Shown: one piece after another, positions 47,701 through 56,779 of the stretch
Layout of the letters: the number at the start of each line of letters is the position of its first letter
Numbering within the stretch: the stretch's first letter is position 1
DNA from: Argopecten irradians
Taxonomy: Eukaryota; Mollusca; Bivalvia; Pectinida; Pectinidae
Assembly (NCBI RefSeq): GCF_041381155.1
Contig: NC_091149.1
Location: forward strand, 13,470,609-13,534,608
Length of the DNA stretch: 64,000 nt
Reading direction: 5' to 3'
Notes under the pieces: model-generated
What the model saw: the letters and a program-made list of their open reading frames with translations, nothing else
Database searches by the model: none
What the model was told of the DNA's origin: nothing
Made by a program: the position numbers and the translations under genes

Positions 47701-48467
47701 AACGTGTCCCTTGTACGAGAGACTCGTAATAGAAATACAAGATTATCATGTCAAAATAATTTTAAAGTACCTAAACACAGAACTGTATTTTATTCAAAGC
47801 AATTTCTTGTAAACAGCATCAATGATTGGAATTATTTACCAGATGACACGAAGAAAATTCAAAGCTATCAAACCTTTAAACGAAATCTTGTCCAGTACTG
47901 TATATCATTACCATAGACCAGTATTGTATTTTTATTGTGATGTCTAATCATTTTTCTATCTGATTTTCTTATTTGAAATCCTTATAATATCATGCATACT
48001 TATTTTAGATTATGCTATATTAGCATGTAACTATGTCAATTTTTATTATTTGCTATATTAGCATATATGTATACAAGGCATATGCCTTTTATTGACGTAT
48101 AATTATATGCATGAGATTTATGCATCTTGTGAAAATTTTAAGTATATTTTATATTTTTGTGATTGTTTATAAATTTGCTTAATTTGTCTGCTATTTTAAC
48201 TAACAAATGATATTATGTTTTACTAACAGGAGGACCATGTGGTAGATAAGCCTTTGGCCTAACATGTAAATCCATCCTCAATAAATAAAGTTTATTATTA
48301 CTATTATTATTCCATCTCCTATCCTGTTAACGTGGGTTTTTTTTCCATTAAACTACATGTATTACAAATGATATTTGATTCTTCATTTTTATTTTTTTTT
48401 CTGTTTCAGATATGACGATTTAATGGGCTTAATGACCCAACCACCATCTGATGAAATATTAAATTAG
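44797..48467 (+). CDS. Small secreted cysteine peptide with paired CX3C motifs, 80 aa
   Basis: Three exons join in phase: 44797-44845, 46036-46171 and 48410-48467. Exon 1 encodes a signal peptide (MDRFLIILTLTVVFGA) and ends GTAAGT. Exon 2 encodes the mature core with exactly four cysteines as CEMKC and CRDYC separated by 19 residues; its acceptor is TTTTATAG and its donor GTGAGT. Exon 3 starts after a long T-rich tract ending TTTCAG and finishes with QPPSDEILN and TAG. Twin CX3C motifs on two helices are the layout of disulfide-bridged helical hairpins (alpha-hairpinin-like folds), which occur in peptides of several functions, so the role is open: immune effector, signalling peptide or other. 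I do not recognise a named family. Introns are 1.2 and 2.2 kb; the second is filled by a MITE fragment and a dead LINE. The open frame of exon 2 also extends upstream without a start of its own, so exon 1 is preferred for its signal peptide and perfect phase. Confidence 0.72.
46208..46370. repeat. Partial MITE of the CTCCAGGGGTTAC family
   Basis: ATCCTCGATATTTCAGGTGT and ACTATCACTGTCTTTATATC match the family left arm, and GTGGCTTTGAAGTTCGG matches its centre; the right arm is missing. In intron 2 of the small peptide gene. Confidence 0.65.
46700..48311 (+). mobile_element. Truncated non-LTR retrotransposon (LINE), 3' part
   Basis: The segment begins in the RT domain (ATTTTAGACCAATATCTGC, encoding NFRPISALPILSKILE), runs through RT and the C-terminal region, then an AT-rich 3' UTR, and ends in TAA/ATT repeats near 48285-48311. 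It is 5'-truncated, as is usual for LINEs. It lies in intron 2 of the small peptide gene in the same orientation, ending about 100 bp before exon 3. Confidence 0.75.
46703..47916 (+). pseudogene. LINE reverse transcriptase, inactivated
   Basis: Readable RT blocks are NFRPISALPILSKILE, DFKKAFDLVDHDVLL, HGVPQGSILGPLMF (finger/palm) and MYADDSTL (catalytic YADD), then the thumb (LLGVHIDDCLTW). After a stop at 47508 comes the C-terminal region with QKQAARLILGAPYDTP and INDWNYLPDD. There is a frameshift near 46850, a deletion of the segment that normally precedes GVPQG (between MSMYKL and HGVPQG), and the stop near 47508. The GVPQGSILGPL and YADD types place it among Jockey/CR1/Rex-like LINEs; the clade is not resolved. 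Confidence 0.85.
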
Positions 48468-48599
48468 ATTGATTTTGATGATCGACCTTGAGCATTAAAT
48501 GTGTATTAAACCGTTTTCTCTTTGTTGCTGTGAAGTCTTAAAACGAAGGTTTAACTCCTACATTTTATCCCCTTACCTAGCAAGACTACATGATCCTGC

Positions 48600-49140
48600 T
48601 GACAGGATTGTTATGGATATTACTTGGATGACGTCACATGATGACGTAATTAACGATGACGTCATGTTATAACTGGATAGTGATAAAGGGAGTAAGTAGA
48701 TGACGTCACGTGATAACTGGATTAGCGATGATGTCATGTGATAATTGGAATAGCTATGACAACACGTGATAACTAAATTAGTAATTACAATGTTAAATAG
48801 ATGACGTCACGGTATGACTATAATATATATGACAACACGTGATAACTACATTTGTGGTGTCAGGATTAAGTAAATGACCTCACGATATGACTGGAATAGC
48901 TATGAAAACACGTTATAACTAAAGTAGTTGTGTCAGGATTAAGTAGATGACGTCATATTATGACTGAATTAACGATGGCATCTCGTGATGAATAAATTAA
49001 TGATGATAGGAATAAGTAGATGACGTCACGATATGACTTGATTAGCGGGGACACGACTGGATTAACGTTGACATGAAGACGTATATATAAGTAGATGTCA
49101 TTATCACCTGATCACTGAATTAGTGCAGACAGACTGAAAG
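48600..49140. repeat. Degenerate array with dense TGACGTCA sites
   Basis: Diverged units of about 50-70 bp share AAGTAGATGACGTCACG, TGATAACTGGATTAGCGATG and GACAACACGTGATAAC. Full TGACGTCA palindromes occur at least six times, with near misses between, plus CACGTG cores. TGACGTCA is the CREB/ATF binding site. It lies 130 bp beyond the stop codon of the small peptide gene. Confidence 0.75.
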
Positions 49141-49750
49141 TGAGATCGATGCCCAGGTGAAGTCAAAGTACATCAAATGAAGCCAAGGACAACACCCTGT
49201 GGTCTGATCTATGGTAAAGGACAATATTTGTGTTCTAATGCGTTACTAACGAACAGGCATTTAAGTAACGACCGTACTAATGAACAAGTCTATGAAGTAC
49301 CGACCTTGCTCTATAATCGATAGCACAGAGTATATAGACAATTTGTTGGAGAATCGTTCCAGTGAATAGCAGGACAAAGTTGGATTCAAGCAACTTGGGA
49401 AATTTGCATAAAATAAAATCGAAAAACTCATGAAATAATTCATAAGACATAGATATCCAATAAAAAACAACAAAGCGAATCATTACTGGCGTTAAACAGT
49501 CAAACCAATTGCGTTCTATGCTTACAAAAGCAGAAAATAAAAAGTCCATCATAGCGATCAATCAATCAAAAACAGAATGTAATTAATAATTCTCGCATTA
49601 TGAATGCAGTTGACTCTATTTTGGTTTAGGAACATGTTTATCTCCCCTGTTTGTACGGGTAGTGTTGGTTGTATGTGTATAACGTCCTATGTACACCCTG
49701 GTCGTACAAGAACACATCGAGTTTCAGAGGTAAATGAAATCCGAAGGTTT
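49141..49750. other. Intergenic stretch, nothing recognised
   Basis: Only short frames without recognisable motifs. Confidence 0.45.
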
Positions 49751-49754
49751 TATT

Positions 49755-49985
49755 TGGGTTTTATTAGTTTAACATCATATAAACAACCAGGTTCATGTAA
49801 GGACGTGCCAGGTTTGTTGGCAGAGGAAGGCTGGAGTACCAGGAGAAAAACCACCGACCAGCGGTTCATTACCTGGCACCTGCCTCACATGGGATTCACT
49901 TGCGAGGGCTTGTGGTAATATGCTGAGAGGGATCTTATGGGTTTTTTCACTCGTGCCTCGGGTCGAACCTCGTGTGGCTAGGTGG
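49755..49985 (-). mobile_element. tRNA-derived SINE, minus orientation, diverged
   Basis: Read on the minus strand this matches the SINE at 60150-60352: a GAGGTTCGACCCGAGGC box-B-like motif, CCAGGTAATGAACCGCTGGT, TTCTCCTGGTACTCCAGCC and CCTTACATGAACCTGG. The tRNA-like head is badly eroded. Confidence 0.65.
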
Positions 49986-49989
49986 AAGA

Positions 49990-50915
49990 TATAGTGTCAA
50001 AATTATTCGTAATTGTTATTTTCCTTATTTATACTATTTTTTTAACAATTTTTCTTTCAATTTTCCTTATCTCAAATATTGACTGAATAAAACCAAATTT
50101 GGCATACTTGTAGAAAATTGTCCACATTTCAGCTCATAATATTTGTATAATTTCCCGGTGTTTCCTTTTCAAAACATGATTATTTTTGTGCACCATTTCA
50201 ACTTGATGACGTCGTTTTCGTCTTTGTTCTTAACAAAATGAAAACGAACAAGTTTTGATTGGTAATAAAACACGGCTTCCTCTAAAAGTACATAAAGCAA
50301 AATTATGTAAATATACTGCGCTAAAAATGTAGACAATTCTCTATAAGTACACCAAACTTTGATGAAATCCGTTGATAGATGATATTAGAAAAGCTCAAAA
50401 AAAGAACAAATACATATAATATATAGGGGAAAATTAACAATTACGAACACTTTTGACATCTAGCTGTAAGTGGTTTAACCAATACACTATCCGATCACCC
50501 ATTATACTGACGAAGACTTAATAAGAAGACACTCGAATGTATCATAAATTATCAATGGGAATACGTTGAAATTTCAGGATATTCCGCTTTTATATTTCGT
50601 CTTTACTCTGTTATGAATAAAGGGGAAAGAATTAACTCTAACAGTATGGACAAAAATAGTGTGGATTTTCGAGACGTTCTGCCTGAATCGTGACCGTCCT
50701 TTATATGTATTTTTAATTGTTCTTTTTGTGTCGTGACAAAGGCTCAAATGGCCTCGAAAATTCGATAATGCTTTGTCCATACTGTTATAATTACTTCTTT
50801 GTCCTATATTTACTACTTAAAGCAGTTCGTATCCTACAGACAAATGTCTATAAGGATCCAGTGTTGTATGGAAATCAACCATTTGTATTACTTCCTTGAC
50901 CCAAATCCTCTCTTG
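49990..50915. other. Intergenic stretch, nothing recognised
   Basis: No gene, RNA or clear repeat structure seen. Confidence 0.45.
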
Positions 50916-50919
50916 TGAA

Positions 50920-51075
50920 TGGGTGCATTGATTGTGACGTATTTTTTTTGTGAGCAAAAAAAAAAAACCAAAGTGTCGATTTCACTGAAACACATGACGT
51001 TACAGTCATAAAAATATTACCTAACAATCAGTACCTACCACAAGGACGTATAACTCTGTAATATGCTAATATAGA
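50920..51075. repeat. Diverged TGACGTCA foldback MITE
   Basis: GTGCATTGATTGTGACGTAT, ACACATGACGTTACAGTCAT and GTATAACTCTGTAATATGC match the element at 62799-62969. The left end is eroded and a long A-run has grown inside. Confidence 0.65.
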
Positions 51076-51745
51076 ATATGAAGGCGTCCATTCATAGGCC
51101 CCTTGTTTCTTTTTTAACAATTCTATTTTCCGAGAGATATGCAATAGAAAGGGATAACGCTGTAGTATATATTGTTCAGTATTTTCAGCAGAACTTGAAA
51201 TAAATGTTTGAAATGATGTCTAGGATCGATATGGTATCATTTATAGCTAAGTACATGTTGACACCGACATCCGGGCATTAGTTTAATTTCTAGAAACGTC
51301 GAACTTCTTGTCAGTTCAAAGCAATCCGATTTTATGGCAGTCACAGCAATTTAGCGAGGAATATTTGTCGGCGATACCGATTGAATGACATTTAAATTGA
51401 TCGTGTTTGCGTGGTGTTGCTTGCGGTTTCGTTAGTACCATCGCTCATGGTCATACGTTGAAATCAGGATACTTATTTGTTAGACGAAGCGAAACTAGAT
51501 TTAACTCATCATACACAATGAGAATGTTTGAAAGAAAAACAATAACACTGATGTAATCACAAAACCATCATTCATATTAAATATCGATTGAGTAAAAGCA
51601 AAGTGTTAGTTTTTATAAATGAACTGATGGTGAAAACAAAACAAGTAACGGACAGAATATAGTGCTGCAACACAATGTGAAAAGTCGGTCGTCACTTTAC
51701 TTTATTAACCCCCTCAACCGAGGTGATTATCCGGATATATCCTAT

Positions 51746-51826
51746 GGCATCTTTGATACTTCAGGGGTTACTTTCACTGTCATGGATACAACGATAGTGA
51801 TAGTAACCCTAAGAAATCGGAGATGA
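51746..51826. repeat. Arms of the CTCCAGGGGTTAC MITE, centre lost
   Basis: ATCTTTGATACTTCAGGGGT and its inverted partner GATAGTGATAGTAACCC stand almost back to back, leaving only the ends of the element. Confidence 0.6.
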
Positions 51827-52077
51827 TTATATGAGTATAATGTAGCCCGTTATCCGACTGTATTCTCTATTTGTTCGGCGCATGTTGCCTTTAAAAAGGT
51901 CCAATTATTTTGTAGTAAACAATGTATTGGTCATGTTTCATAATACATTTTACGTAAGTCATCTTCATTTCTGTCCTACAGGAAGGGCTTTCAATTGTAT
52001 ATGCTGTCATCATTGAATGATCGTAAAAGGTGATTAAATTTGGTATCTTCTTCCTAACTTGCTTTCTTCTTCCTAAC

Positions 52078-52440
52078 GTCTCCCTTGACACCGTCTCACT
52101 TTAACTCAGCGCCTATGAGGAAGACTCTTGGTTCTCTCCCTTGGCCGAGACAGATGTTAGTATGTAAAGTGGGTTTCTTCTCCTGCTTAGCTCTCAGCAT
52201 AAAAGGAATTAGACGACTAGTTTGCCCGTATTCAGTATTGTGTGACCGTGCGGGGTGTTCTGTTTGTTGTCTTTAGCGGCATGTTTCAGTGGGATGGCAC
52301 AACAACAAGGGAAAGGTATCGCAAGAAGACACAACATGAATTTATCGTAAAACATACAAACAAAACATAACATACAGGGGTGAGCCGTCCTTAAATTAAC
52401 CTTGCTGTTTATATGAATTTAAGCCTAATCAACCAGCCAC
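52078..52440 (+). mobile_element. Retroposon (SINE-like) copy
   Basis: CTCCCTTGACACCGTCTCAC, CTTGGCCGAGACAGATG, GACTAGTTTGCCCGTATTCA and GCCGTCCTTAAATTAACC match the copy at 43390-43880 over nearly its full length. Confidence 0.7.
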
Positions 52441-52867
52441 GTGCACCACTTTGATTTGTATGCCTACATTTAAACATAACCAACCAAAGCCTTAAAAATG
52501 TATATAGTTGACCTATATTTACTGTATTTAATGAAGGGGTATACACAACGAAAATTAATTTGCTTTCTTCACCAGACATTTTCTATTTGACATAAATCAT
52601 AATATAAGCAGGCGGTATTTGAAAAAAAAAATGTAAAATATTTTATTGCACTGTATAACATAACTGGGTATATTTTTCGCCCGTGGTTTGAAACTTTCTC
52701 TATTTTCTTATATCTATAGTTCATTTACACTTGTAATGATCATTTTTACACGGCGATCAATTTATGTTGTACAGCACGATTTGTTGTCAAATAAATAAAT
52801 CCTCTTCAAAATCAGTCAACGGTATCGTCCACAAAGTCCATGTATACTGATAATTACAAGTAATTAA

Positions 52868-53086
52868 TCATTTTTGCCAGTCAACTGTTACCGCCATTTG
52901 ATCCCCTGTTGTAATATAAGTATATTCCAATGCATGAAATATTGATAAAGACGGAAATATCGGCTCAGCCACTGTGACGGATGGTTCATGGCATATTATT
53001 AATTCACATCCTTCATTGCCACAACGCCGCACTGAATTGAACAGTACAGAATCGTCCAACCTTCTATCCAAGAGACCCGGTGGCAT
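52868..53086 (-). CDS. Unidentified ORF, 72 codons
   Basis: A minus-strand frame starts MPPGLLDRRLDDSVLFNSVR and ends MAVTVDWQK. No family recognised. The base composition here is less AT-rich than its surroundings. The opposite strand is also open (52974-53225), so coding on either strand is unproven; it lies about 900 bp upstream of the WDR86-like start, in the place for a divergent gene. Confidence 0.25.
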   Translation of the reverse strand: MPPGLLDRRLDDSVLFNSVRRCGNEGCELIICHEPSVTVAEPIFPSLSIFHALEYTYITTGDQMAVTVDWQK

Positions 53087-53229
53087 TGTTTATGTTTGTG
53101 ACAACGACGTCACAACGACTATTGGGAGTCGAACCGACAGTTTTGAATGGACCAATGAAACGGTGTTAAGGCGTATTTCAATACGAGGCGAAATGTCAAT
53201 GAAGTCTTTGTATTCTTTGGATTAAAAAC

Positions 53230-54014
53230 ATCAACTTCTGACAGACGACATTGTCTAATTAAGCTAGCATTGGACTCGTGCGTGTTGGATGCTTTCTTGC
53301 CTTTACTAATTACTCACTTTAAAGCGTCATGTCCGCTGTATAATGTGGGATTTATCTGGCAATGTGATACGCGAACCAATATATTGACTATTTCCGTACC
53401 AACACGGATATAATGCGAGTGATTATCAGTCGTTTTGAGGTAAGAACTTTGTCGGTCTGATTCACCTGACTCGCTTACAATTCACTCTAACGACCCGTTG
53501 TAAGGAACGATAACTACTTCAGTGGAATTTTTAATGATTTTTAAGGATAACGGCTAAAACGTTCAGGTGAGACTTACAACCTGACATTACACCTGACTGG
53601 TCTACATTGACAATAGCTGATTAGAACCAAAATATCATTTGTTCAGCAGGACAATTGTGCAGCGGGATTTGTTTGTCAGTATATATTGTGCTAGATCATG
53701 CGTTTTATCATTGATTGAAATCAAAATTGGAAACAGAGAACGGCAAATGAAAACATCGTATCTGCTATAATATCACAAACCTATAATAACGTTTGCTATC
53801 AACTATATGTGGATTTTCGCCCGGTTGATGCAATCCTACTCTGTAAACATGTAACGAAACATAACAAACATCAGTTTTTGTAATATAGTTTATATATCAT
53901 ACATGTAACAAAGACTTCTTTTGTGTTGAAGAAAAAAATTGCTCCAGAAACGCTTGGTTTTGTTCTTTGTGCAAATTTAACCACTAATACATCTGACAGC
54001 AATACAATTAAGGA
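53230..54014. other. Upstream region of the WDR86-like gene
   Basis: Presumably holds its leader and promoter. I cannot identify a TATA box or a clear leader exon. Confidence 0.35.
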
Positions 54015-54785
54015 ATGGGTTCAGGAACGAGCAAAGAAATGACCAATGGCAAGGCGAACCTTATCACCACATTTCAAGGTCATACGGACGGAATCAATTG
54101 CATGGCTTTGAGTGACAATGGCTACATTCTTGTAACAGCTGGAGATGACAAAACCGGAAAAGTCTGGGACGCCCGATACGGAAAGGGTTTCCGTAAAATG
54201 GGCGAACTGGTCGGACATACTGGTTACATTTCTTGCATTCTCATTGTTGGGGAATATATATTGACCGGAAGTAGTGATAAAACCGTCCGGAAGTGGGATG
54301 TTGAGAATAACTTCCGGTCAATTACGATCTGCAAGGGTCATATTTCGTTAATCCACCGGATGATTTGTACCGGAGATTTTATATTTACCAGCAGTTTTGA
54401 CCACACGTCACGGTGTTTTGATTTTGATACGGGTGAGTGCCTTCGCGTGTTTAAAGGTCACAAGCGCGCCATCTATCCCCTGGTGTTCATTCCAACAATT
54501 GATGAAGATGATGACGACACTCAAGATGAGGATGTTGATATGTCTATTGGGGTACTTTTGACGGGGTCAGCAGATGGTACGGCTAGATCATGGAACTGTG
54601 ATTCCGGTCAAACCATCAGCATCTTCAAAGGGCATAAAGGGCCTGTAACGTGCATGGCAACGGATGACTCAAGAACATTACTTGTCACCGGAAGTGTGGA
54701 CTCTACAGCAAACATTTGGAAGATTTCATCGGCAACCTTATTGAAGACCTGTAGCGGACACACCAACACCATCGTCTGTCTCCAG
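54015..54785 (+). CDS. WDR86: WDR86-like WD40-repeat protein, first coding exon (5' part)
   Basis: One 257-codon exon starts at ATG 54015 and ends CTCCAG before GTAAGT, in phase 0. It encodes five WD40 repeats and the start of a sixth, with the expected GH...WD/W pairs: GH22-WD51, GH67-WD94, GH108-FD136, GH148-W193, GH207-W235, GH248 onward. Repeat order and wording (SSDKTVRKWDV, SSFDHTSRCFDFDTGE, LLTGSADGTARSW) resemble vertebrate WDR86, which also begins with a short glycine-rich head. The N-terminus MGSGTS fits the consensus for N-myristoylation, suggesting membrane attachment. Blade 4 carries an acidic insert (about residues 162-176, EDDDDTQDEDVD). WD40 proteins act as scaffolds; the partner is unknown. 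Later exons, needed to close the propeller, were not found in the next 9 kb. The WDR86 name is a best match from memory and another WD40 family is possible. Confidence 0.85.
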
Positions 54786-56030
54786 GTAAGTCATTTTTTT
54801 GGTCTGCTTGTTCAGCTTAAAAACATCAGGAACTAGGCTTTATGGTAAACGTATTGAAAAAGTTCATTCTTTGTGGCCCAAAGCTGTTAATGCAACATCA
54901 TATAATAAAAGATGTGTCAGATTGATCACTATCAGTGCTCAGAAAGTCACATTTACTTAGAATATATTGATCATTGGAATGTAATGTGTAAAAATTGGGA
55001 ACGAATCTGCTTTTTCAAATGTTTAATTTTGCCTTTTCTAAAGTGGGATCCTTATAAAATAGTATTCCTTGATTTTAACATTAAATAAGCAAGAACTATA
55101 GGTAACGAATATTGAATACGTAAAAAGGCAGTTTTTTCGTACTTAGCATATAGTGCTAATTTGAATATACCTTGTTATTTTCAAATGAAATACGCTTCCT
55201 TCTTTTCAATTTGAAATTAACAAGACTAATAAGAACTTTATGATATATTAACCAGAAATATTTCTCTGTAATTTTTTTACAGGTAGAGTTCCATTAATGA
55301 CATAAAATTTTAGCTCTAGCCACATTACCACATCACCCCTTTCACCACTAGTATCAGTCGATCTTTGCTGTACGCTTAAATGATCACAAACAAAGACATC
55401 TGTTTATGATACACATGCATAGTTAATCAACAATAGTTACACGGAACCCGTTTCATATTATTACTCGTTAAATCTGAAATACCATTGTGCAATTTCAATC
55501 TCAACAGCGACCGTTGTAATTGATTATTTGCCATTTGTGAAAATTCTTCATTTCTATGTTATCCATCTAATCATCCTTTCGACCATTTCTGTTAAAGATG
55601 TCACTTGAAAACATTTTTTATGGAGACTAAGAGGACAATCCTGTTGACACTTGCCATTCTTTTCAGTAGAATGACTATTTGAAAGTTGAAACTTGGCATT
55701 TTGTATTACTGTACACTTGGAACTGCCAGTGTTCAAGCCCAAAGAATTTTTGACAACATCCTTTTATTATCAAATAGAATAACTTTATAAAATTATGCAA
55801 CTTAAATACACTATTTACTTGCTATTTACTAATAACACGATACTTTTAAGACCATTCAAATCTCATTTAAAAGAATAACTGAAAGATATATTTATAGTAA
55901 TTGAGCCAGACGACACATATTTTCATATTTGTAAATGCGTTTTATTGTTTCGTCAATATTTTTTTATTGTTTTTAGATCTAAGTGAATGTTTTGTGAAAA
56001 ATTATGTTTATCTTTGTTTATTTGATAAGT
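54786..56030. other. Intron of the WDR86-like gene, no exon seen
   Basis: AT-rich sequence without WD-repeat coding on the plus strand. Confidence 0.5.
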
Positions 56031-56200
56031 CATTTATTTCATTTATTCATTTACATGTATTGCATTTATTCATTTATTTCATTTATTCATTTATTTCATT
56101 TATTCATTTATTTCATTTATTCATTTATTTCATTTATTCATTTATTTCATTTATTCATTTATTTCATTTATTCATGTAATTCAGTTATTCATTTATTTCA
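56031..56200. repeat. (CATTTATT)n microsatellite, part 1
   Basis: Alternating CATTTATT and TCATTTATTT units. Open frames rich in FIHLFHLFIYF are artefacts of it. Confidence 0.95.
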
Positions 56201-56204
56201 TTAA

Positions 56205-56541
56205 AGTGAACAGTCGGGCAAGGATGGCTAAAGTCGGTAAAAATGGTGTGAATGTATCCAGTACAATTTCTTAAGAAATGGAAAAATAAAATCTCTCGTC
56301 AAAATCCGTCTGCGTACGAAGAAATTAATTTAAAGTATGGAAATTCTAAAACGTCCTCCCGGCTCACTATGTCCGTGGTTACATTTCCACACAGCCTCGC
56401 TTTCAATGCTTTCAACTTTTCTTTACTTTAATGGTCAGAACTGGGAAACTAAGCAGAACTTGGCCGTCGTATTAATATGTGAGAACTTTTGGAAGGCCAA
56501 TGAACGTATTTAAACTGGGTTTCTTTGCCCGACTATTCACT
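56205..56541. mobile_element. TTAA-flanked MITE, copy 2, 337 bp
   Basis: Same family as 20422-20759, with ends AGTGAACAGTCGGGCAA and TTGCCCGACTATTCACT and TTAA at 56201-56204 and 56542-56545. It has inserted into the CATTTATT microsatellite, which continues on its other side. Confidence 0.92.
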
Positions 56542-56545
56542 TTAA

Positions 56546-56775
56546 TTCATTTGATTCATTTATTGATATATTTCATTTATTGATATATTTCATTTATTGA
56601 TATATTTCATTTATTCATGTTTTTTTATTTATTAAATTATTTCATTTATTCATTTATTGCATTTATTTATATATTTCATTTATTCATTTTTTCCATTTAT
56701 ACATGTATTTCATTTACTCATTTATTCATTTATTTCATTCATTCATGTACAAAAATTTATTCATTTATTTCACTT
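56546..56775. repeat. (CATTTATT)n microsatellite, part 2
   Basis: The continuation of the array beyond the MITE, with more variant units (TGATATATTTCATTTAT). Confidence 0.9.
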
Positions 56776-56779
56776 TATA

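Noticed and set aside
46966-47916. A functional reverse transcriptase gene
   Set aside because: The RT core has lost the segment before GVPQG, has frameshifts and a stop at 47508, and has no 5' half.
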